In this document: piece by piece, positions 39,122 to 47,222 of the stretch | How the letters are laid out: every line of letters starts with the position of its first letter | How positions within the stretch are numbered: the first letter of the stretch is position 1 | NCBI RefSeq assembly: GCF_902825235.1 | Contig: NZ_CADEAJ010000002.1 | Span: 62,001 to 126,000, forward strand | Length of the DNA: 64,000 nt | Direction: 5' to 3' | From: Bartonella vinsonii subsp. vinsonii | Lineage (GTDB): Bacteria; Pseudomonadota; Alphaproteobacteria; Rhizobiales; Rhizobiaceae | Notes under the pieces: model-generated | The model's database searches: none | What the model was told of the DNA's origin: nothing | Seen by the model: the letters and a program-made list of their open reading frames with translations, nothing else | Position numbers and translations under genes: made by a program

Positions 39122-39156
39122 AAAACAGCCAAACTTGTTAAAAGGTTGGCTGTTTT
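39122..39156. terminator. bidirectional terminator between the FliJ-like gene and sciP
   Basis: AAAACAGCCAA (39122-39132) pairs perfectly with TTGGCTGTTTT (39146-39156) over a 13-base loop. It lies 60 bases after the FliJ-like stop and 42 bases after the sciP stop, in the gap between two convergent genes, with T-runs in both directions. Confidence 0.85.
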
Positions 39157-39197
39157 AAAGTGTTTTTGAGCCGCTATTAAATCATTATCAATGGCAG

Positions 39198-39473
39198 CTA
39201 GTACCTGTAATGTTGGATTCTGGTCGTTCGTAATCCAGCTAAACCGTGTTCATCAATTAAACTTTGCCATGAAAGAAATTCTTCTACGGTCAAAGTATAG
39301 CGTTGACACGCTTCATCAAGACTTAACAACCCACCTCTCACAGCTGCAACAACTTCAGCTTTGCGACGGATTACCCAGCGCCTTGTTGTTTTCGGCGGTA
39401 GATCGGCGATTGTAAGTGGACTTCCATCTGGCCCAATAACATATTTCATTTGTGTTTTTATCAAATTGGTCAT
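39198..39473 (-). CDS. sciP: CtrA inhibitor SciP (DUF1153)
   Basis: The 91-residue protein is a close match to DUF1153/SciP. It has YVIGPDGSPLTIADLPP (residues 11-27), then RRWVIRRKAEVVAAVRGG, then a helix-turn-helix (residues about 50-75, SLDEACQRYTLTVEEFLSW), then HGLAGLRTTRIQHYRY. SciP binds CtrA and represses CtrA-activated genes in G1. Its place next to ctrA, chpT and the FliJ-like gene makes one cell-cycle locus. It converges with the FliJ-like gene, sharing a terminator. Confidence 0.94.
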   Translation of the reverse strand: MTNLIKTQMKYVIGPDGSPLTIADLPPKTTRRWVIRRKAEVVAAVRGGLLSLDEACQRYTLTVEEFLSWQSLIDEHGLAGLRTTRIQHYRY

Positions 39474-39595
39474 TGTATCCTCTACTTTGAGTCAAGGACT
39501 TGATTCGTTTTTAAAACATGAAATTTAAAAAAGAGCTAAACACGTCGAAAGAAAAAATTAATAAAGTAAGCTAGTGCATAAAAATAGGATGCCAA

Positions 39596-39817
39596 ATGAC
39601 GTGCGTAGAAGAGCCTATTGCAATGTTTTTATCGGATTTTTTAAAAGAGCAAAAAGGATTTTCATTGTGCCTTATTTCTATCATTCTTTTTTTGTTTGCA
39701 GGCTCTTTTAGGAAAATGATACTCTTGGTTGTGGAAAGGGTAAAAAAACAATATAAAAGAATAATGAAAAGCGCCCATAAGAACATGAAGCAATGGGTAT
39801 CCATTAATAGAGAATGA
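39596..39817 (+). CDS. possible small membrane protein before mnmA
   Basis: A 73-residue frame with one membrane segment (about residues 22-38, [17 protein letters not shown]) and a basic helical tail. It ends four bases before mnmA, which could couple translation. The codon content is not distinctive, and overlapping leftward frames exist, so this may be chance. I do not recognise a family. Confidence 0.3.
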   Translation: MTCVEEPIAMFLSDFLKEQKGFSLCLISIILFLFAGSFRKMILLVVERVKKQYKRIMKSAHKNMKQWVSINRE

Positions 39818-39821
39818 ATAT

Positions 39822-41030
39822 ATGTTTTTAAACAGTCTTGATTTACCAGGACAACCTGAGAATTCTCGCGTTGTTGTAGCAATGTCGGGGGGGGTTGATT
39901 CATCCGTTGTTGCAGGCCTTTTGAAAAAGGAAGGGTATGATGTCATTGGGATTACGTTACAGCTTTATGATCATGGTGCTGCAACGCATCGGGTGGGGGC
40001 GTGTTGTGCTGGGCAAGATATTGAAGATGCCCGCCGCGTAGCAGAGACATTGGGGATACCCCATTATGTTCTTGATTATGAAAAGCGATTTCGTGAAGCG
40101 GTGATTGATCCTTTTGCAGAAAGTTATGCACACGGTGAGACACCAGTACCCTGTGTCGCGTGCAATCAGACGGTTAAATTTGCTGATTTGTTAGCGACAG
40201 CGCGCGAATTGGGTGCAGATGCTTTGGCAACGGGACATTATATTCGTTCGCGCCCCCATGGTGTGCATCGGGCACTCTTTCGTCCTCTCGATAATGATCG
40301 TGATCAGAGTTATTTTCTTTTTGCAACGACACAAGAGCAGATTGATTATTTGCGTTTCCCACTGGGGGATCTTCCGAAAGCGCGTGTTCGTGAAATAGCC
40401 GCGGAAATGGGCTTTGTTGTTGCTCATAAACATGACAGCCAAGATATTTGCTTTGTCCCGCAGGGCAAATATTCAGATGTTATCACAAAATTGCGTCCAG
40501 AAGCCGCCAATCCTGGAGTTATTGTGCATATTGATGGGCAGGTTTTAGGAAAACATTCGGGGATTGTTAATTATACTGTTGGTCAACGTCGCGGTATTGG
40601 TGTTGCAACGGGGGAGCCACTTTATGTGGTTTATCTCGATGTAGAAAATGCGCGTGTTATTGTTGGTCCGCGTGAAATGTTGGAAACACATAAGCTTTTT
40701 TTGCGTGATGTAAATTGGCTTGGCGATGAGCGGTTGGATAATTTCCCTCCTGAGGGTGTTGAGGTGGCTGTAAAAGTTCGTTCAACGCGTCCTCCACATC
40801 TTGCCCGCTTACATTATCAAGAGGGGGTTTTTTCCGTTGACTTGTTGGAACGTGAGAATGGTGTAGCACCAGGTCAAGCTTGTGTTCTTTATGATGGAAA
40901 TGGTGATGCAGCACGTGTTCTTGGGGGTGGGTTTGTGACACATTCGCAACGTGCTGCTGATACTGAAGTGATGTTGAAGCGCATTTTGTGCAATCTGGAA
41001 ACAAAAACAGCTGTTGCTTTCCAAACTTAA
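39822..41030 (+). CDS. mnmA: tRNA-specific 2-thiouridylase MnmA
   Basis: The 402-residue protein has the ATP-pyrophosphatase PP-loop SGGVDSS at residues 22-28. The two catalytic cysteines are Cys114 ([10 protein letters not shown]) and Cys210 ([12 protein letters not shown]). [15 protein letters not shown] and the C-terminal beta-barrel follow. MnmA uses ATP and sulfur from the relay to make 2-thiouridine at the wobble position of tRNAs for Lys, Glu and Gln. An N-terminal extension of about 15 residues before the PP-loop domain is usual in alphaproteobacteria. The next gene points the other way. Confidence 0.97.
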   Translation: MFLNSLDLPGQPENSRVVVAMSGGVDSSVVAGLLKKEGYDVIGITLQLYDHGAATHRVGACCAGQDIEDARRVAETLGIPHYVLDYEKRFREAVIDPFAESYAHGETPVPCVACNQTVKFADLLATARELGADALATGHYIRSRPHGVHRALFRPLDNDRDQSYFLFATTQEQIDYLRFPLGDLPKARVREIAAEMGFVVAHKHDSQDICFVPQGKYSDVITKLRPEAANPGVIVHIDGQVLGKHSGIVNYTVGQRRGIGVATGEPLYVVYLDVENARVIVGPREMLETHKLFLRDVNWLGDERLDNFPPEGVEVAVKVRSTRPPHLARLHYQEGVFSVDLLERENGVAPGQACVLYDGNGDAARVLGGGFVTHSQRAADTEVMLKRILCNLETKTAVAFQT

Positions 41031-41097
41031 ACCGCTTTTTATGAAGAGAAGTGGTATGATTGGGGGATATTTTCCTCCACTTGAACTGTTATCATGA

Positions 41098-41908
41098 TTA
41101 GTGAAGTTTAGCAAAATCACAAAAATGGGCGAATCCAATAGCTGAGGCTGTCGCAACATTGAGGCTATCGAAACCGCAAGCCATGGGAATACGTAAAGTT
41201 TCTGATTTTTCTAGTACATGGGATGGCAAGCCATCACCTTCTGTTCCCAAAATAAGCGCGGTTCTTTTGGGTGTTTTTGCTTGCTTGAGAGTGCATGACG
41301 CAGACGGGGGAAAGTGCATAAGTATGAAAATTTGTATTATGGAGAGTTTCTAGAATGTTACTCATATCAGCACCTCGTGTATAGGGTACCTTTAGAGCAG
41401 TGCCAGCAGAAACTCTGATTGATTTACGGTAAAGGGGATCGCATGAGGTTTTGTCAACTATAATGCCATTATTGGCAAAGGTTGCTGTGTTGCGAAAAAT
41501 TGCGCCCATATTATCATGATTAGAGATACCGCATAAAACGAGAATCAAAGCTTCTTTTGATAAATCTTGTAAAAAATTTTGTAATGACGGTAACATTTTG
41601 CGTTTACCTATACCGGATATACCACGATGAATATGGAACCCTACAATATTGTCCATAATTTTTTGCGAAACGCAATAAATGGGACATGTTGGTTGTGTTT
41701 GCTCCAAAAGAGGCATAAGTTCAGGAAGGCGTTCTGTTACTATTAGCAGGAAGAGAGCAGAAAATTCTTTTGAATGCAGTAATGCTGACAATATAACCTT
41801 ACCTTCAGCAATAAATTGCTGTTGCCAACCAACAAGATCTTTTTCGTGGATGTTCTGATAGTCTCTCAAACGTATATCATCAGTTTCGGAGATTGTTGTA
41901 ATATTCAA
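41098..41908 (-). pseudogene. SpoU/TrmH-family RNA methyltransferase with a single frameshift
   Basis: Two leftward frames make one protein of about 268 residues. The first (41908 to about 41306) has an N-terminal substrate-binding domain and the start of the SPOUT fold (ILVLCGISNHDNMGAIFRN, IRVSAGTALKVPY). The second (ending at 41098) has the knot motifs ALILGTEGDGLPSHVL, IPMACGFDSLNVATASAI. They join if one base is removed from the five-G run at 41306-41310 (CCCCC in the gene). Family members 2'-O-methylate tRNA or rRNA. The rest of both frames is clean, so this is either a very recent mutation, a slippery switch, or a sequencing error. Confidence 0.8.
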
Positions 41909-42023
41909 ATGTATAGGCGGATTTTAGTGCTTTTTTTAAAATTGCTAGATTTTAAATGTTTGCTTTATTTTGAAGAGAGAGAGACGAAAAAAATATTATT
42001 ATAAACCTATGGTAGAATTTGTG

Positions 42024-42052
42024 TTGACAAAATACAACCATTGGTATATTAA
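42024..42052 (+). promoter_or_regulatory. promoter-like sequence before the candidate small RNA
   Basis: A perfect -35 box TTGACA (42024-42029) is followed after 17 bases by TATTAA (42047-42052); TATATT (42045-42050) at 15 bases is an alternative. A transcript would start near 42058-42060, at the beginning of the structured stretch, with no ORF following. Confidence 0.5.
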
Positions 42053-42058
42053 GAAGAT

Positions 42059-42192
42059 ACCGAGTGCGATACAATTAGTTTTGTTCTCGTGTCGGGTGCA
42101 GGGTCTTGGGTCCCCGCTATTTCCTAAGCTCTGCATACCCTTAAATTTCTAAGGGAAAAGAATCTGGGTCCCCAATGCCCAGATTCTTTTTG
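42059..42192 (+). ncRNA. candidate free-standing structured small RNA (about 134 nt)
   Basis: Between a consensus-like promoter and a strong terminator lies a stretch unusually GC-rich for its surroundings and full of stem-loops. CGAG (42061-42064) pairs with CTCG (42086-42089), with inner ACAA/TTGT. GGGTGCAG (42094-42101) can pair with CTGCATACCC (42131-42140). CCCTTA (42138-42143) can instead pair with TAAGGG (42150-42155). The last two pairings share the CCC, so they exclude each other. TGGGTCCCC occurs twice (near 42107 and 42166). It does not look like tmRNA, RNase P RNA, SRP RNA or a 6S RNA I know. It lies in the gap before the CDF gene, over 500 bases from its start. Confidence 0.5.
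42156..42191 (+). terminator. strong rho-independent terminator of the candidate small RNA
   Basis: AAAAGAATCTGGG (42156-42168) pairs perfectly with CCCAGATTCTTTT (42178-42190) over a 9-base loop and runs into five Ts. No protein gene on the plus strand ends nearby; mnmA ends more than 1.1 kb upstream, past a gene on the other strand. Confidence 0.85.
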
Positions 42193-42707
42193 GGGAGTCA
42201 TTGTCTTTCTTTTTTTCTGAAAATAGTTTTTTAAATTGTTTTAGCAGTCATATTTTTCTGACATGTTGAGGTGTAAGATTGCAGCAGAATGCTAAGCGAT
42301 CTTTTTTGCTGATGCGCAATTATGCTGCTCTCTCAATGCGTTTGATATGCGTAAAAGTTTGATAAACGGCATATGAAATACAATAAGGTTGAGAAAAGAT
42401 AACAGATGTTTTTGCGATTATAGGAACTTAGCGGTATTAAGCGACTCAAGAATTTATTGATCATGGAGGTAATGGGGGTGGTCTCTTTTGAGAGAATTCT
42501 TTTTTCTTGTTTGAGTCATATCCACATGATTCTATGTGTTATGTTATATCCTATAGCTTGGCTGTTGTTGCAAGACAATGATGCGCTCTGGGAGATGTTT
42601 ATTGTATAATAAGCTTTTGTGATATTGAGAAAATATTGGTGACATGTCAAAAATATCATAGGGCATGTGGTTGAAAGTGTTCTTTCTTATTGAGTGAAGA
42701 AGAGGGT
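42193..42707. other. gene-free region before the CDF transporter
   Basis: About 515 bases. I see no gene or clear hairpin. It should hold the promoter of the CDF gene. Confidence 0.4.
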
Positions 42708-43622
42708 ATGGTTATGAATGTAAAAACCAATATACAAAGCTTAACTTTATACTCTATTTTCGTTGCTTGTATCGTTTTTGCTTTGAAATATTGGGCGTAT
42801 CACATTACTGGTTCGGTTGCGCTTTATTCTGATGCATTGGAATCAATCGTCAATATACTTGCTACATTCGCAGCGTGGTGGGCTGTGAAAGTCAGTATGA
42901 AGCCTGCGGATCATGATCATCCTTTCGGACATCATAAGGCGGAATATTTTTCTGCGATTCTTGAAGGAATTCTGATCATTATTGCAGCAGTTATCATTTT
43001 AAGAGAAGCATGGATAGCTCTTTCGACCGTTAAGTTATTACAAAAACCCGGTATATGGTTGGTGATTCATCTTGTTGCAAGTATCATCAATTACGTGTGG
43101 GGTTTTGTTCTTATTCGACAGGGGAATATTCACCGTTCACCGGCTCTTAAAGCTGATGGGGTGCATTTCATAACGGATGTTTTTACTTCTGTTGCCATTT
43201 TAATTGGTTTGGTTGCTGGTTTTATGGGGGGATGGAGTATTTTAGATCCGATTCTAGCAATCATTGTTGCTGTTAATATTCTTTTGCAGGGTTGGAAGGT
43301 GATTAGCAGTGCCGTTCAAGGGCTCATGGATGTTGGTGTTGAATTGAATGAAACTATGCGGATTCGTGAACTTATTTCTGCAAATGCACAGGGTGCGCTT
43401 GAAGTCCATGATTTGCTTACGCGTGTTTCTGGGAGAGTCACTTTTATAGAGTTTCATTTGGTTGTACCAGCTGTAATGTCTGTAGGAGAGGCACATCAGA
43501 TTTGTGACAAAATTGAAGCTGTTCTGCAAAAAGAATTTGATAATGTGCGTATTTCTATTCATGTTGAGCCTGAAAATGAGGCTAAGTTGCCTCTCGGTAC
43601 AACGGTTGTTCCTTTTATATAA
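42708..43622 (+). CDS. cation diffusion facilitator (CDF) metal exporter
   Basis: With the start at ATG 42708 (AGAGGG just upstream; a second ATG at 42714 is as likely) the protein has about 304 residues. It has six membrane segments and the CDF metal-site motifs LYSDALESIVNI and HPFGHHKAEYF (first domain), then LKADGVHFITDVFTS, then a cytoplasmic C-terminal domain with VHDLLTRVSG and VGEAHQICDKIEAVL. CDF proteins export Zn, Fe, Mn or Co in exchange for protons. The metal-site residues DxxxD and HxxxD pattern here suggest an iron or zinc exporter; the metal is not certain. Confidence 0.9.
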   Translation: MVMNVKTNIQSLTLYSIFVACIVFALKYWAYHITGSVALYSDALESIVNILATFAAWWAVKVSMKPADHDHPFGHHKAEYFSAILEGILIIIAAVIILREAWIALSTVKLLQKPGIWLVIHLVASIINYVWGFVLIRQGNIHRSPALKADGVHFITDVFTSVAILIGLVAGFMGGWSILDPILAIIVAVNILLQGWKVISSAVQGLMDVGVELNETMRIRELISANAQGALEVHDLLTRVSGRVTFIEFHLVVPAVMSVGEAHQICDKIEAVLQKEFDNVRISIHVEPENEAKLPLGTTVVPFI

Positions 43623-43987
43623 AAAAATTCCCTCATTGTTTATAGTATCGTAGAATATTGTGTTTCAGGAGAGTTATAAGGATGCATCATATGTAAATAA
43701 TGGTTGTTTGTATCTCATTTTCGTTTTCTTTTGCATCAAGTAAACATAAAAAAATAATGTTAAACGGAATATTTAAGGAGGGATTCACTCGTAGAGCTTG
43801 TGGAGTGAATACAGCATTCTCATTAAGTGATCAGAAGATGAAATACACCTCAAGAGAAAGCAATCTATCATCAGATTGGTGGTTTACCTTAGAAGTGAGG
43901 AGGAGAGACTTAATAAAGGGATATGACGCAAAAATATTTTTGTTTTTTGCTTGTTTTAGCAACTTTGGGAGTGTTTTTGTAAAGTGT
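43623..43987. other. intergenic region between convergent CDF and phosphoesterase genes
   Basis: About 365 bases. The plus-strand frame 43700-44095 (131 codons) runs into the 3' end of the phosphoesterase gene and shows no motif; I do not accept it. No strong terminator was found. Confidence 0.4.
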
Positions 43988-44884
43988 TTAAAGATTCATT
44001 ATTTCAGTGCAGGCTATTTCATTGTTTTGATTGATAAGACTATAACGTTGCAATTGGCAGCTCCATTGTTGGTGAGAGCCTTCAATAGCAAATAAATTGA
44101 AGCCTGCGGGTGGTTTTTTATCACCAAAAGCTTGCGATGCAGAAGCGACACCAACAACAGGAATTGTTCCCCTTATTCCTTTAAGAGTATGCAATGTGGG
44201 AAGATGGGTATGACCGTGAAGAACGAGTTCGCAACCGTGGTGTTTGATAACATCTAGGAAACGATCAATGCCCCATAATTTTTTATGCCAAGAGGTTGCA
44301 TGATGAAAGGGAGGATGATGTATCATGACAACCCGAAAAAGATTGCGTGTTGCAGCTTCGTTTAAAAGTTTTGATAAAGCTTGCGCTTGCCTTTTGCCAA
44401 AATAACCAGAAGCTTGAAAAGGGGGGGTAGCGATGGCTGAGGAAGTTCCTATAATGGCGACATTCTTGCGAACGCGCATATAAGGAAAGGGAGGGTTTTG
44501 AGGGAAATCACCTGTCATCCACGGTTGAAAGAAAGTACAGGCTTTTTGGAATGCTCCACGGACATAGGCGTCATGATTGCCAAAAATTATAGAAATATTT
44601 TGAGGCTGGCCTTGGGTAAGCAACCAATTGCGTGCTTGTTCAAATTCTTTATCCAGAGCAAGATTAACAAGATCACCAGAGATTACAAGGTGATCAGGAT
44701 TTGTTTGTTTTAAGGTATCCATTAAAGTTTCTAGAACATTTGTAGCCATTTTGTGCTTGCGTTTTTTTTGCCAATTAAGATAGCCGGTAAGACGTTTCCC
44801 ACAAAGTTCAAATAAAGAAGGTTGTGGCAGAGGTGAAAGGTGCACATCTGATATATGGGCAAGGTAAAACATAGACGATAGCAT
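43988..44884 (-). CDS. calcineurin-like metallophosphoesterase
   Basis: The 298-residue protein has the five metallophosphoesterase blocks in order: AHISDVHL (near residue 10), SGDLVN, GNHDAY, HHPPFH and HGHTHLP. They ligate two metal ions. Its substrate is unknown; relatives include cyclic-nucleotide phosphodiesterases and lipid A-type UDP-sugar hydrolases. A start at the fifth codon (MFYLAHISDVHL, ATG at 44872) fits the family equally well. It stands alone, reading left, with a 240-base gap on its right. Confidence 0.9.
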   Translation of the reverse strand: MLSSMFYLAHISDVHLSPLPQPSLFELCGKRLTGYLNWQKKRKHKMATNVLETLMDTLKQTNPDHLVISGDLVNLALDKEFEQARNWLLTQGQPQNISIIFGNHDAYVRGAFQKACTFFQPWMTGDFPQNPPFPYMRVRKNVAIIGTSSAIATPPFQASGYFGKRQAQALSKLLNEAATRNLFRVVMIHHPPFHHATSWHKKLWGIDRFLDVIKHHGCELVLHGHTHLPTLHTLKGIRGTIPVVGVASASQAFGDKKPPAGFNLFAIEGSHQQWSCQLQRYSLINQNNEIACTEIMNL

Positions 44885-45125
44885 AACGTTGAAAACGATT
44901 TAGGCAATAAAAATATAAGACAAATGAGAATATTTTTGAAGCAAGAGAGGCTTGCAAAATGAAAAACAATTTATTGAAAATGTAAAAAAGCTTGCGGGAA
45001 ATTGATTGGTTTTGCAATAATAAAAAGATGACATCCTATATCATGTTTTTCGTTATCTTATCAGGGCGTAATTTTCCGTAAGATATGCTATATTATAAGA
45101 TTATAGCATAAATTCTTAAGGCTTC

Positions 45126-47222
45126 TTAACGGCTTTCACGATACCACATGCTGTTCAAGAATAGAAGACAACAAATGAGCGCAAAAAAACCAGAAAAGAT
45201 CGCAAAATAGAAACGATCGATTAAACGGCTTTCCGTTGCGTCTTTTAGAACAATTGAATGAGCGGGAGAAAATGTTCGATCTGTTTGTGATTGAATAATT
45301 TTAAGTGGAGGAAGATGAAAGTCATCTTTTTCTTTGTTGTGTAAACGCACGGTATATCCTCCCGTGTGTTTACTGATGGGAGCGAGTTTTTCTTGTGTGG
45401 AAATTAAATCAAACAATTCGAGATTATCAACTATCCCGACAGAAGAAAGTACTGTTAACTCACCATTTTGGATGGTAAAAATTCCTGTTTCATCCGTATG
45501 AAGAGTTGCTGTAAAGACGCCTTCCTGCTCTTTTGTAAGGATGATATTTTCTTTTTTTCCAGAAGGAAAAGTTATTTCAGCTGGCTCTGGATGATCTTTG
45601 AGTGTTTGGCGGCGAATTGCTAAGAGATTATGGTTGCTGGTAGCAGTTAATTTTTCCTCTTCAAGTTCTGGCTCTTTCATAAGCCAATGGGCAATGCGGC
45701 GATAAAGAGCTGCATAAGGGCCACCACCTTCGAAACCTCTTGCCCAAAGCCAGCTTTCATCGGAAAGCAGCATGCCTACACGCCCTTTCCCAACATGGGA
45801 AAGAAGTAAGAGTGGTTGTTCGTCAGCGCCTTTCATGAGAGCAGTGCCTTTGTGTGGGTTTTGAATGGCGATTTGTCGTAGCCATTGTCCCCACTGAGAA
45901 GCTGGATAAGCAGGAGTTGCAAGATCTCTTGTAACGGGATGACGTTCCCCCTCTTTGGTTAATTGAGGGCGAAAAGACTTTTGGAGAATAACACCATTCG
46001 GTAATGCGGGGAGGACACTGATTAAAGGTGTTTTCGCCAGCGAGTTTTCTTTGGTAAATTCGGGTCCTGTTACTATCAGCAAAGCACCGCCCTTTTGGAC
46101 ATATTGGGCAATATAATCATAATAGATTAATGGGAGAACGCTAGAATGTTGGTAGCCATCAAGAATGACGAGATCAAAATTATCAATCTCTTCAACAAAA
46201 AGCTTTCTTGTGGGAAAGATCACAAGGGACAATTGGCTTGATGGTGTATTGTCTGCTTTGTTGGGGGGGCGCAAAATAGTAAAATGAATAAGATCGATAT
46301 TGGAGTCACCTTTCAAAAGATCACGCCATGTCCTTTCACCATTGTAAGGCGCGCCTGAGATAAGAAGGACACGTAAGTTTTCTCTGATTCCCTCAATAAT
46401 CGCTACGGCGCGGTTGTTTTCAAAGCTTAATTCACCTTTATGTACATCAGTAGCAACTTGAATGATATTTTTTTCAGCATGAGAAAGAGTGATTTCAGTT
46501 TGAAAAATAATACCAGGGGTTACAGAATAATGGCCCACTTCTTGTCCATTGATGCTTACAGTAACATTTGCTTGCGCTGGTAGAGATTCTTGAGGGTGCC
46601 CTTTATCTTCTACCAAAATGGAGAGCATTTGTGGTTTATTGACAAGGGCAAAGCGAGGAGGAGAAATGATTTTGATTTGGCGGTCAAATTCATTTGCTCT
46701 TCCTGTTATAAGAGCATTGACAGGTGCTTTATGATGAAGGTCTGAAATTTGAGAAATGTCATGCACTTGTCCATCGGTGATCAAAATTGTTCCTGCATAA
46801 CGTGTCGGTGGGACGTCAGAGATAGCTTGTGTTAAAGCATGAAACAAATTTGTTGAGGGGGCGTATTGATGATCGGCAAGTTGTCCAGCTTCAATAAAGC
46901 GTGGTTCAAATTGTGGATAATGTGCCAATGCATTGGTTAATTGTGTGCGTGCTTTATCAGTATCGTTTGTACGTGTACCAAATGTTTGGCTTTTGCTGCG
47001 ATCAATGACAATGCCTACGGTGCTTTTAAGTGGTTCACGCTGCTCTTTTATAATCATTGGATTCAGCAAAGCAAGGATGAGTGATGCCAATGCCATGAGG
47101 CGTAATAAAGATCCTTGACGCTGTGTAACGAGACCAATGATGACAAAAAGGGTAGATATCCCCCCTAAGAAAAGAATCCAAGAGAGAGGTAAAAAAGGCT
47201 GCAAAGTGAAAAATGGTATCAT
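45126..47222 (-). CDS. large membrane protein of a MoxR/DUF58 operon (VWA/GATase1-like)
   Basis: This 698-residue protein has two N-terminal membrane segments (about residues 10-32 and 38-58). Then comes a domain resembling a degenerate VWA fold (GIVIDRSKSQTFG), a middle glutamine-amidotransferase-like segment (LRVLLISGAPYNG, FDLVILDGYQHS), and one C-terminal membrane segment (about 670-692). It should be anchored in the inner membrane with its bulk in the periplasm. Its start overlaps the stop of the DUF4159 gene by four bases, so it is the last gene of the four-gene operon. The function is unknown. A related long C-terminal partner accompanies this operon in other Hyphomicrobiales. Confidence 0.78.
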   Translation of the reverse strand: MIPFFTLQPFLPLSWILFLGGISTLFVIIGLVTQRQGSLLRLMALASLILALLNPMIIKEQREPLKSTVGIVIDRSKSQTFGTRTNDTDKARTQLTNALAHYPQFEPRFIEAGQLADHQYAPSTNLFHALTQAISDVPPTRYAGTILITDGQVHDISQISDLHHKAPVNALITGRANEFDRQIKIISPPRFALVNKPQMLSILVEDKGHPQESLPAQANVTVSINGQEVGHYSVTPGIIFQTEITLSHAEKNIIQVATDVHKGELSFENNRAVAIIEGIRENLRVLLISGAPYNGERTWRDLLKGDSNIDLIHFTILRPPNKADNTPSSQLSLVIFPTRKLFVEEIDNFDLVILDGYQHSSVLPLIYYDYIAQYVQKGGALLIVTGPEFTKENSLAKTPLISVLPALPNGVILQKSFRPQLTKEGERHPVTRDLATPAYPASQWGQWLRQIAIQNPHKGTALMKGADEQPLLLLSHVGKGRVGMLLSDESWLWARGFEGGGPYAALYRRIAHWLMKEPELEEEKLTATSNHNLLAIRRQTLKDHPEPAEITFPSGKKENIILTKEQEGVFTATLHTDETGIFTIQNGELTVLSSVGIVDNLELFDLISTQEKLAPISKHTGGYTVRLHNKEKDDFHLPPLKIIQSQTDRTFSPAHSIVLKDATESRLIDRFYFAIFSGFFALICCLLFLNSMWYRESR

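Noticed and set aside
42059..42192. Structured stretch as a riboswitch for the CDF exporter
   Set aside because: The strong terminator lies over 500 bases before the CDF start, so a free RNA fits better than a leader.
43700..44095. Plus-strand 131-residue ORF
   Set aside because: It overlaps the 3' end of the metallophosphoesterase by more than 100 bases and has no motif or start context.
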